In this document: in pieces, positions 29,601 through 34,381 of the stretch
Numbering within the stretch: the stretch's first letter is position 1
Layout: the number at the start of each line of letters is the position of its first letter
Source of the DNA: Gnetum montanum
Lineage: Eukaryota; Streptophyta; Gnetopsida; Gnetales; Gnetaceae
Direction: 5' to 3'
Assembly: GCA_015680685.1 (NCBI GenBank)
Contig: MNCI01000139.1
Span: forward strand, 62,449-96,829
Length of the DNA stretch: 34,381 bases
Translations under genes and position numbers: made by a program
Notes under the pieces: model-generated
What the model saw: the letters and a program-made list of their open reading frames with translations, nothing else
Told to the model about the DNA's origin: nothing
Databases searched by the model: none

Positions 29601-32113
29601 TGTTGTTTTGTTCCAATGTGCATCCCACCATATGTGATGAATTCTTTTTTAAAAAAATTATTGTCAAAGAAATAGAGAAACAGTCCATCTCATGTTAGTG
29701 ATTAGTGTGATATTCATGTTCAGCAATACTGCAAAGTCCCAGAGTAACCTGTACAGACTCTGGATTGCAGCAGAAGGCAACTGCAGGGCAAGGAAATTTC
29801 AAAAGTCAAAATTAAATGGATGAAATATGGTATCAAAGAAACCACCTGGAAGTGTTATTGTCCAGAAGAAAAACTTTTAGTGGAGGAAGTCTGATCCTAT
29901 TTTAAACTCCTGTTCCTCATAACTGTTAATTAATATAGCATTATATGTTTGTTAAACTATAATGACATCAAGTTTGCCAATGTTGATAGTTTGTGTTGAT
30001 GATGTCTTGAAAATTGAGATACGTAAATGAAAGCTCTGAACTTAAGACTAATATATCTATCAATGAATGAGTTTTTACAGAGTTTTTAATCATTTCTGAG
30101 GATAATTATGCTTATAATAGGAAACTAGAATGTGTCTTCATAAGAGCTGGTAAAGGTCAAGTTATCAGAAAGTTGTGTATTAGTTCTTTTAAAAGATATG
30201 AAATTCTTTTGTCGTTTTATGGATTATCATTTAAACTCTTGTGCTTTTGCCTTCAATCAAATATTTGTCATTGCTTATATTTGATTGTTGGAGCAGGGGT
30301 GTTCTGATCATCTTCATCTGTAGAACGTGAACTGACAAATTGATTCCAACAAGAATTAAACTTTTAAGCGAAAATAGAGCGAGTGTAATGTCCACCATAT
30401 GAAAAAGTCAGTAAATGCTTGAACACATGTATGTCAAATCTCATTGTCAGAAATTTTAAGAAGATGAACAATTAACTTATAAAGGCCCTCTCATTTCATC
30501 AAGTCCTCAAAAATTTATCACAAACACTTCCTGGGATACTCTCTTACAAGAAACTTGGCCTGGCACTAATACTTCTCCTGTTTAATTAGTGACAGCTCTC
30601 AATAAATGCTTCTCATAACTTTGGAACAACAAAATCTTCTGCCTTCCGTTTTCTCATAGCTCCTAGGTTCCTTGAGAAATTACTGCACATAAGCACTTGA
30701 ACTGACATCAGGTTCCAAACAGAAGCAGAAGAAGAACCGACTAGATAGGATAATTTATGAACGGGTTATAAATTGATAATTTGATAAATTATTTGATACT
30801 TAAGTATGAAAAGGGTTCTCTAAGAAAGGTGGTGACCAATGCAGGAAATTTAGAAGATCCACAGAGATCTTGGTTATGTCTAAACAAATAAGCTTCACCA
30901 GCATGGTACATGTAGCTCAAATCATAGAAATTACTATAAGAATTCAATCTAGAACAAATGCACTTTGCCACTTTCATTATGCTTTAATCTTCAAATTATA
31001 CCTACCTTGTATCATATTACTCACAGTATAATATGGGGATAATATATTTATTATTTTGCATATCAAGCTGTCTGTTTCATCCCAACAGTAATATTTTTCC
31101 CATGGCAAAGCCTGAATACATTATCCAGCCAGTCTATTTGAGGTCGCCTTCACAAGTTTCCTTTCCTTTCTTTTCACATTAACCCACAGGTGGATTTTTA
31201 ATAACAGTGCCATCTATAAAGTCTCTTGCAATTCTTTCATCCATTTCATCTTATACTTTCATCTTTTTTGTATTTCTTGTACTTGCATTAAGATATGTCT
31301 TACAGAAAGTGAATTCTATGATCTACGGCGAACACAATGAAGCGAATGAACTAGTTAAATAACATGAACTAGGGAAGCCGCACGGTACTGAAAAAAAAAT
31401 ATAAACACTTCTGCACTTTAAACGTAACCGTATACGGCCCTGGAAAAATGCTTGCACATGTTAAACTTAGCTAATTAACTACAATTACAAGAGAGAAGAA
31501 TATTCTTTTCTTCAAAGATGACAGTTCAGCTCATCGGCGGGAGTCACACGACGACAAAATATGATTGCACCTTTAGCAATCACGTACGAAATAGAATACA
31601 ATACTATATAATTCTGAACACAGAGAAAAACTCGATACAACAGACAGAAATTCGAAAGCAACGGAAATCTACACAGATTATTCCAAACTGGCGAGAGCAT
31701 TCAAATCACTCTGGGAAACGGACTTATAATTCCAGAACTAAAACCCAAAAAAAAAAAAATGCCAAGCGAAAATTGTTCAGCGGTTCAAACAAACCGTACG
31801 CGTGCACTTAAAGCCGTGACACAGACCACGCAATGGAATTGAAGTTAACTTGGGAGATCATTTTCAATAAAACGAGACGATTTCAAAACAGATATTGCTC
31901 GTTTTCCATTGGAAACAAAATATTGGAATCAGGAAAAGGATGAAATTCGAAATTTAAGGATTGGCGAACCTGCAATAACATGATGAGAGAGGAGCCGAGG
32001 TGAAGGAATTGCTGGCGCGGGAATTTGGAAGAGAATTCGGAAACAAGGGTTTCCAAGGGCCTGTCATCGTCCAGCAATTGCAGAAGCAACGCAGTATCCG
32101 ACACGCTCAGCAT
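8590..32113 (-). CDS. CNOT11, CCR4-NOT complex subunit 11 (12 exons, 432 aa)
   Basis: This subunit acts with CNOT10 on the N-terminal part of the NOT1 scaffold of the CCR4-NOT complex, which shortens mRNA poly(A) tails in the cytoplasm. Spliced exons, 5' to 3' on the minus strand: 31970-32113, 29159-29266, 12440-12529, 11903-11956, 11658-11803, 11417-11570, 11171-11308, 9962-10033, 9799-9872, 9572-9713, 8776-8854, 8590-8687. They total 1299 nt with consistent phases and GT/AG borders throughout. The N-terminal part (about residues 1-130) is a helical region with GSSLIMLLQ and [14 protein letters not shown]. The C-terminal CNOT11 domain (DUF2363, about 233-432) is strikingly conserved, with [39 protein letters not shown] and [20 protein letters not shown], nearly as in animals. 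Length fits plant orthologues, which lack the long animal N-terminal extension. The start is the first Met in frame. No inactivating change is seen. Confidence 0.95.
8776..8854 (-). CDS. CNOT11 exon 11 (residues 375-400 plus 1 nt)
   Basis: Encodes [20 protein letters not shown] then RNKIIN plus the first base of Val401. Donor is GTATCA. Confidence 0.95.
9572..9713 (-). CDS. CNOT11 exon 10 (residues 327-374)
   Basis: Encodes [20 protein letters not shown] followed by [20 protein letters not shown] and IKSCQNTK. This is the most conserved block of the protein. Confidence 0.96.
9799..9872 (-). CDS. CNOT11 exon 9 (residues 303-326 plus 2 nt)
   Basis: Encodes [20 protein letters not shown] and VQIS plus GA before a GTATGG donor. 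Phase 2 is completed by exon 10. Confidence 0.93.
9962..10033 (-). CDS. CNOT11 exon 8 (residues 279-302)
   Basis: Encodes [20 protein letters not shown] and then RRLP. The DPKLVYH.G..P motif is conserved from plants to animals. Confidence 0.94.
10034..11170 (-). other. CNOT11 intron 7 with a short CCCACGTT repeat
   Basis: A 1137-bp intron. Near 10738-10778 it holds a run of degenerate TCCCACGT units (about 8-9 bp). Nothing else is recognised. Confidence 0.6.
11171..11308 (-). CDS. CNOT11 exon 7 (residues 233-278)
   Basis: Encodes [19 protein letters not shown], then [12 protein letters not shown] and [12 protein letters not shown]. This opens the C-terminal CNOT11 domain. The WL...LLWD..MC pattern is diagnostic. 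Confidence 0.94.
11417..11570 (-). CDS. CNOT11 exon 6 (residues 181-232)
   Basis: Completes Glu181 and continues [10 protein letters not shown], a Gly-rich linker, then [15 protein letters not shown] and SEQDGE. The Pro-rich FEPPWIRP block precedes the conserved C-terminal domain, like FRPEFIRPPPP in animals. Confidence 0.92.
11658..11803 (-). CDS. CNOT11 exon 5 (residues 133-180 plus 2 nt)
   Basis: Starts [12 protein letters not shown] and ends CDPNAL plus GA. The donor is GTAGGG, leaving phase 2, which exon 6 completes to Glu181. Confidence 0.88.
11903..11956 (-). CDS. CNOT11 exon 4 (residues 115-132)
   Basis: A 54-bp exon encoding [18 protein letters not shown], between a TGTACAG acceptor and a GTGAGA donor. 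Confidence 0.88.
12440..12529 (-). CDS. CNOT11 exon 3 (residues 85-114)
   Basis: Encodes [20 protein letters not shown] to NNIKQE; phase 0. It lies 16.6 kb from exon 2, yet the join FFID-VASDD is continuous with the family pattern. Confidence 0.92.
12530..13080 (-). other. 3' end of CNOT11 intron 2, no element recognised
   Basis: This is the downstream end of the 16.6-kb intron 2, between exon 3 and the first recognisable repeat. No coding frame or repeat could be supported. Confidence 0.5.
13081..13290 (-). mobile_element. RTE-like LINE 3' end, minus strand
   Basis: Read on the minus strand it contains [15 protein letters not shown], resembling the RPRKRW.DN block late in RTE-type ORFs. 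After stops come AHTADPMQL and a GGCTAGGGTGATGATAATG tail, related to the GGCTAGGATGATGATG tails elsewhere in the window. It is 5'-truncated and out of frame. Confidence 0.5.
13380..13685 (+). mobile_element. L1-type LINE A, 5' piece (RT N-terminal part)
   Basis: Plus-strand frames read [24 protein letters not shown], then [20 protein letters not shown] and [16 protein letters not shown]. This is the region just before the first catalytic Asp of plant L1-type reverse transcriptases. The frame is cut after PCMF by LINE B and resumes at 19335 with [12 protein letters not shown], so the two pieces were once contiguous. It is 5'-truncated before 13380 and carries frameshifts. Confidence 0.8.
13740..14760 (-). 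pseudogene. Gag-like coiled-coil segment at the 3' end of LINE B
   Basis: On the minus strand a frame contains [20 protein letters not shown], resembling the (V/F).GV...FS...I...L.LP block of plant gag-like transposon proteins (PF20167-like, as at 1314). Further on, in another frame, come [20 protein letters not shown] and EEWALWEAK, a helical coiled-coil-like run. Such domains are not part of L1-type ORF2. It ends just before the LINE B poly(A). It may be a captured transcript joined to the LINE or an older insertion. Confidence 0.5.
14880..17875 (-). pseudogene. LINE B ORF2: endonuclease and reverse transcriptase, broken
   Basis: Starts [10 protein letters not shown] at 17875, the classic start of plant L1 ORF2 (endonuclease/exonuclease/phosphatase domain, to about 17200). 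Reverse transcriptase follows with [40 protein letters not shown] and [14 protein letters not shown] (about 16310-15960). The catalytic YADDT box reads YANNT near 15885, losing both Asp residues. Then come [23 protein letters not shown] and a zf-RVT-like [14 protein letters not shown] near 14960. In-frame stops (the first right after SWNCRG) and frameshifts occur throughout. Confidence 0.85.
17900..19056 (-). pseudogene. LINE B ORF1: DUF4283-like domain and CCHC knuckle, broken
   Basis: From ATG at 19056 the frames read [20 protein letters not shown], then [10 protein letters not shown], and [20 protein letters not shown] followed by GFARFCVW, which fit the DUF4283 RNA-binding domain of plant LINE ORF1 proteins. 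A zinc knuckle at 18428-18469 has all four ligands, [13 protein letters not shown] (CX2CX4HX4C), with a stop codon inside. Several frameshifts. A proline/glycine-rich repetitive linker follows (about 18170-18300). Confidence 0.75.
19335..20760 (+). mobile_element. L1-type LINE A, 3' piece (RT core and post-RT)
   Basis: Continues [17 protein letters not shown] (first catalytic motif), then [20 protein letters not shown] in a shifted frame ([11 protein letters not shown] equivalent) and [11 protein letters not shown] (YADDT box with Ala to Leu). After stops come a LIKKIQRSF-like segment and HWNEISKPK, the W....PK post-RT pattern. The 3' end is not sharply defined; no poly(A) was found. Confidence 0.75.
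21066..21239 (+). mobile_element. Putative tRNA-derived SINE inside LINE C
   Basis: The LINE C frame breaks right after RQG, and about 175 bp later resumes with the next RT residues. The insert has a box B-like GGTTCAAGCTT at 21117-21127 (consensus GGTTCRANNCY) and a box A-like TAGTAAAATGCT some 30 bp before it, the spacing of tRNA-derived promoters. It is flanked by CGTCAAGGG (21057-21065) and CATCAATGG (21240-21248), an imperfect target duplication (7 of 9). Confidence 0.6.
21683..22406 (+). repeat. 362-bp tandem duplication within LINE C
   Basis: Two adjacent units, 21683-22044 and 22045-22406, both begin TTTTACAAGA and include ATCTTATATGGTGTTGAAT and TTACTAGAAGAGATAAACTA. Both end with a GAAGAAACTA.AAATAAAC segment. 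Fixed offset 362 bp. The duplication repeats the C-terminal RT-associated region and arose before further point mutation. Confidence 0.85.
22787..23278 (+). repeat. 5' LTR of the non-autonomous element
   Basis: Shares long blocks with 25730-26262, such as GGTGGATCAAAGGTT, TTTCCCTTTGGAA, CTAGATGCATTAGAGTAG, TTGTGTACTTATGTTGTGCT and GGAACTTTTGGC. About 40 bp present in the right copy (near 25885-25930) is missing here. Ends ...AAACA directly before the primer site. Confidence 0.75.
23279..23295 (+). promoter_or_regulatory. Primer-binding site, initiator tRNA-Met type
   Basis: TGGTATCAAAGTCATGG directly follows the left LTR. It matches TGGTATCAGAGC, the plant tRNA-iMet primer complement, at 10 of 12 positions. 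Confidence 0.75.
23322..23359 (+). other. 10-bp perfect inverted repeat in the element leader
   Basis: CATGATTCAT (23322-23331) and ATGAATCATG (23350-23359) can form a hairpin with an 18-nt loop, about 27 bp after the primer site. Leader hairpins in retroelements can serve dimerisation or packaging; that role is only a possibility here. Confidence 0.5.
24850..24878. repeat. AG/TG microsatellite
   Basis: An (AG)n run followed by (TG)n inside the non-autonomous LTR element, directly before the 33-bp tandem repeat. Confidence 0.9.
24876..25039 (+). repeat. Five degenerate 33-bp tandem units
   Basis: Units start at about 24876, 24906, 24939, 24972 and 25006, each like CGACTCCAAGCAGGGAGCA followed by a TATTTCTTGA-type end. 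The period is 11 codons, and one frame from 24881 stays open through four units before a stop in the fifth. Confidence 0.75.
25730..26262 (+). repeat. 3' LTR of the non-autonomous element
   Basis: Right copy of the repeat at 22787-23278, retaining a segment with GATTTGGCTCCGATGCTTGG that the left copy has lost. It starts after a purine tract and ends near ...TTACACTA. Confidence 0.7.
26263..27219. other. Non-coding stretch in CNOT11 intron 2
   Basis: Nothing could be identified with confidence between the LTR element and the gypsy integrase fragment. Short open frames show no known motif. Confidence 0.5.
27220..27352 (+). pseudogene. Ty3/gypsy integrase C-terminal fragment
   Basis: One frame reads [18 protein letters not shown], then [20 protein letters not shown] and LKK followed by a stop. 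This fits the conserved K..P.W.GPF.I......Y.L......PV.HVS.LKKY end of plant gypsy polyproteins. The upstream pol domains were not found. Confidence 0.65.
27781..28596. repeat. Degenerate minisatellite, ~43-bp period, ~20 units
   Basis: A core like TTGTCAACATGGCACTT recurs. Its central six bases (ATGTGG or ACATGA type) begin at 27786, 27826, 27868, 27911, 27954, 27997, 28039, 28082, 28125, 28168, 28206, 28249, 28288, 28331, 28374, 28417, 28464, 28506, 28541 and 28583. Most steps are 42-43 bp. Between cores the sequence is pyrimidine-rich (TTCCTCTCTTTCATGCATCA-like). Confidence 0.85.
28597..28645 (+). mobile_element. Extremely short RTE LINE 3' tail
   Basis: CAACCAACCCCATTTTGTTG followed by GGACAAGGCTAGGATGATG. 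This is the same 3' terminus as LINE C and the 6782 copy. It is bounded by ATGTGGCACTCTCATC (28583-28598) and ATGTGGTGCCCTCATC (28643-28658), 13 of 16 identical, a probable target-site duplication. Confidence 0.7.
28659..29158. other. 5' end of CNOT11 intron 2, no element recognised
   Basis: Between the LINE tail and exon 2. It begins with sequence resembling the minisatellite spacers (GTGGTGCCCTC...) and then becomes ordinary AT-rich intron. No gene seen. Confidence 0.5.
29159..29266 (-). CDS. CNOT11 exon 2 (residues 49-84)
   Basis: Encodes [20 protein letters not shown] through NPFLSFFID. Acceptor is AG before GATAAG, donor GTAAGT; phase 0 on both sides. The QRLVAFYIL...NPF pattern matches the family block QRL.A.Y.L...NPF. 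Confidence 0.93.
29267..31969 (-). other. CNOT11 intron 1
   Basis: A 2703-bp intron between exons 1 and 2. AT-rich with an A run at about 31747-31759. No mobile element or internal gene was recognised. Confidence 0.7.
31970..32113 (-). CDS. CNOT11 exon 1 (residues 1-48)
   Basis: Starts [20 protein letters not shown] and ends SSLIMLLQ before a GTTCGCC donor; phase 0. The start codon has A at -3 and follows a purine-rich leader. No upstream in-frame ATG was seen. Confidence 0.9.
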
Positions 32114-32450
32114 TATTATTGTTGCAGAGCAGCTTTCTTCCTTTCTTTCTTCCTTCCTTCTTTTGGAGGCGCAAACACAGATTTTTTGAAAATGCTTGAC
32201 CTCAAACCAACATAGCCATTGAAGATCTTATGTTGTTGCTTGCAACTGTTTCTACATTTGATTTTTACGTGCAACATTTCATCTTGGAAATTACATTGTA
32301 ACGGACCAGGAGCAGAAAAAACCAAAAAGAGCCGCCTACGGTTTTCGGGCATGTTTGATATTTTTGCTTTCCGTCTAAACGGGTGTAAACTTGTTAAAAG
32401 GGGATTGACTAGTTTCCACATGATGCAGCGTTGATTTCAAGCTACGGTGG
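32114..32450 (-). promoter_or_regulatory. CNOT11 leader and likely promoter region
   Basis: Immediately upstream of the start codon, the minus strand has a purine-rich tract of GAAG/GAAA units (about 32130-32163), common in plant 5' leaders. No clear TATA box was found, in keeping with a broadly expressed gene. The extent is an estimate. Confidence 0.45.
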
Positions 32451-33089
32451 AATTTCCGAGAAGAAGTTTTCTGTGGACTTGCATCATTCCTTATAACCAT
32501 TGATCCACACGGAGAAAATGAATACAACGTTACAATAAAAAGGAATAAACATTTTTTTACCTTGATTGATCTGTGTTAAACTAATTGCTTTCTTAAACAT
32601 GCCACATGTTGCATGTTAAACGAGACCTTGTTTCCTGGCCAGTTTAGCATCTTTAAAAATTATGGTGCAATTCTTTCTTCGGAGTATCTTTCAATATTTT
32701 GCACAAAATAAACATAAATATCGCCAACATGATGGGGATGCCTATATGATGGTGTATAAAAATAGCTACATTGTGTTAGGCAAAGCCTTTAGTGCAGTAA
32801 GTTTCGTACTTGGTTTTTCATTTTAGGGTGGGATTCACTTTACAACTCACTAGAGGGCCAAAGACATTTAGCTTAGATTTTTTCATAATACTAGGTGCTT
32901 CTTCTTTACGGGGATTCTTATTTGTACTTATCATTAAATAGTTAGCTCATTGTCTAAAAAAGATTTATAGGTAAAAGGTTAATAGTTCATGTCATAATTG
33001 AAGTATCATTTTGGCAAAAGGTGAAAGAGGTAATCACCATGGATAGAGCTTAGAAAGAACAATAGGCTTGATCTTGACATTAGGCTAAT
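32451..33089. other. Intergenic stretch, nothing recognised
   Basis: Upstream of the CNOT11 leader. No gene, repeat or RNA could be supported. Confidence 0.5.
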
Positions 33090-33400
33090 TTATATAATGG
33101 TGTAATGTCTACAAATCCCTCCATATGCTTTTGAAGAGATGAGATTCAGAGATGATAATCATATGATGAGAGAGCATCCAATTAGTGAAATGGATACCAT
33201 TCCAAAATGGCTTTTCTTTTGGGAAACATTTGTTGTAGCCTTAATTGGATGATAGTTCCAATAATGTCAAAAGCATCCAAATGCTAAAACAACCACTTTG
33301 CCACCAAAGTAAGCCCCTGTTTAAAAGAATCTAAAAGACCTAAACAACCCTGTTTCTTAGGAAGGGTAACAATATCTTAAGCAACATGGTGAAAACCTTT
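33090..33400 (-). mobile_element. L1-type LINE fragment (post-RT region)
   Basis: On the minus strand one frame reads DIVTLPKKQGCLGLLDSFKQ and GLTLVAKWLFSIW, the PK..GGLGL.......AL..KW pattern found after the reverse transcriptase in plant L1-type LINEs. It then continues, with a stop, through FPKEKPFWNGIHFTNWML and LFKSIWRDL. Only this part is present. Confidence 0.65.
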
Positions 33401-33475
33401 TTGTGGTTTCAAAAGAGAGTGATTTCTCTTAGGTATCTACATTTTGCCGACTGATGAGACGCGACATGCATAGTG

Positions 33476-33511
33476 CCGCGATATCGCGGTCCGTCGCCAT
33501 ATCTATAAATA
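33476..33511 (+). promoter_or_regulatory. Solo-LTR palindrome and TATA box
   Basis: CCGCGATATCGCGG (33476-33489) is a perfect 14-bp palindrome carrying a single GATATC core. TATAAATA follows at 33504-33511. Compare five cores in the LTR at 4264 and four at 786. Confidence 0.6.
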
Positions 33512-33678
33512 AGAGGCGGCACTCCCTTCATTTCCCAATCCTGGCTAGAAGTAGCGAAGCTCTGGTAGTTTGAACACTCCAGAGATAGAATTTTTCCCGT
33601 GTACTCGCAGTAGGAGTCCTAGAGTGAACGACTCTTTATTCAAGCAACTTTGTAACCTGAACACAAGTTGTGTACGGC

Positions 33679-33684
33679 AATAAA
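33679..33684 (+). terminator. Solo-LTR polyadenylation signal AATAAA
   Basis: Located about 170 bp after the TATA box, as in the other LTR. Confidence 0.5.
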
Positions 33685-33761
33685 GACGAACTTGATTGGA
33701 TAAACCTTGCAGTACACGGTTTCATTTTATTGTTATTTAATTGCTTTCCTAGTGCGCACGA

Positions 33762-34030
33762 GTACGACTTGATTACGAGCATCTACGGATGTGTACGGCT
33801 AATCAAGGAATCGGCTGCTCGTCGCAACGCGTGGGTACGACTTGACTACAAGCATTGTGACTGCTTGGTAACCTAGTAGCGTATTCCAGGATCTGCGCTT
33901 GGTAATCCTAGTAGTAGTCCAATGTGCACGACTAGTTAAGGAATCGGCTACTCACTGCTAGGCTAGAACGTGTGATAAGTACGACTTGGTTACGAGCACC
34001 CACGGGTGTGTACGGCTAGCCAAGGAATNG
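33762..34030 (+). repeat. Repeated GTACGACTT module in solo LTR
   Basis: GTACGACTTGRYTACRAGCA-type segments start at 33762, 33835 and 33979. The first and third are followed by a GTGTACGGCTARYCAAGGAA block; a related ACTAGTTAAGGAATCGGCT lies at about 33930. The LTR at 4264 has a single GTACGACTT module. Confidence 0.65.
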
Positions 34031-34100
34031 AGTTCTACCGGATCACGCGTACACGTTCGTATTCATATGGTTGAGTGTAGGGGTACCTCGCCACTCATCA

Positions 34101-34381
34101 CCAACTAATGGATTGTTTGGACAATGTTTTATAATTTGTATAGGGTATCTACAACCATGCATCATTATTTTGATCAAATTTATAATTTTATTTAGCACTA
34201 TTTATAGTTGGATGCTTCGATGCAAAGTATTTTTCATGGCCTTTGTTGGACTAATGAATTGAAACTTTTGCCTTATAAGCTGCATGTTTTATTTCAACTT
34301 TTACATAGCTTCTCAATTGTTGTCAATCACTGTAACAAGTTTTGGCACAAACAAGAATCAAAATAATTTTGGATGTTCATT
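34101..34381. other. Right-end sequence without recognised feature
   Basis: Downstream of the solo LTR. No gene or repeat was recognised. Confidence 0.5.

Larger units (their letters stand above)
33452..34100 (+). repeat. Solo LTR, 649 bp, same family as 4264-5175
   Basis: Begins TGATGAGACGCG and ends CCTCGCCACTCATCA. Flanking CCGAC (33447-33451) and CCAAC (34101-34105) match at 4 of 5, as expected for a 5-bp target duplication. No internal retroelement sequence is attached on either side, so LTR-LTR recombination probably removed it. It carries one palindrome, a TATA box, an AATAAA and two of the 34-bp units. Confidence 0.85.

Noticed and set aside
32000-32215. Plus-strand open frame overlapping CNOT11 exon 1
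   Set aside because: Antisense shadow of a well-supported exon; no family similarity.

Overview
This window looks like nuclear DNA of a large-genome land plant. A gymnosperm is my best guess, from very long introns packed with old, heavily mutated retroelements; the sequence itself does not name the species. Only one intact host gene is visible: a 12-exon gene on the minus strand running from 32113 (start codon) down to 8590 (stop codon). It encodes a 432-residue orthologue of CNOT11, a subunit of the CCR4-NOT mRNA deadenylase complex. Every exon joins in frame with GT/AG borders, and the exon lengths sum to 1299 nt, exactly 433 codons.

Layout. 1-5175: a decayed non-autonomous Ty3/gypsy-derived LTR element (LARD-like). 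It has a promoter-like array of GATATC palindromes, a gag-like coiled-coil pseudogene, a polypurine tract and a 912-bp 3' LTR that interrupts a PIF1-like helicase fragment (5178-5495). 5500-8580: AT-rich filler with degenerate tandem repeats, an RTE-LINE 3' tail and a 227-bp Harbinger-type MITE. 8590-12529: CNOT11 exons 12 to 3. 12530-29158: the 16.6-kb intron 2, which carries a plus-strand L1-type LINE (A) split by a minus-strand L1-type LINE (B) whose 3' part carries a gag-like segment, an RTE LINE (C) with a SINE-like insert and an internal duplication, a non-autonomous LTR element with a tRNA-Met primer site, a gypsy integrase tail and a roughly 20-unit, 43-bp degenerate minisatellite. 29159-32113: exons 2 and 1. 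32114-34381: the CNOT11 upstream region, a LINE fragment and a 649-bp solo LTR of the same family as the LTR at 4264.

The host gene and the repeats are functionally separate as far as can be seen: all mobile elements are broken by stops, frameshifts or truncation. The most interesting signals are the variable-copy palindromic promoter module shared by the LTR family, the nested and chimeric LINE structure, and the minisatellite with an inserted LINE tail.
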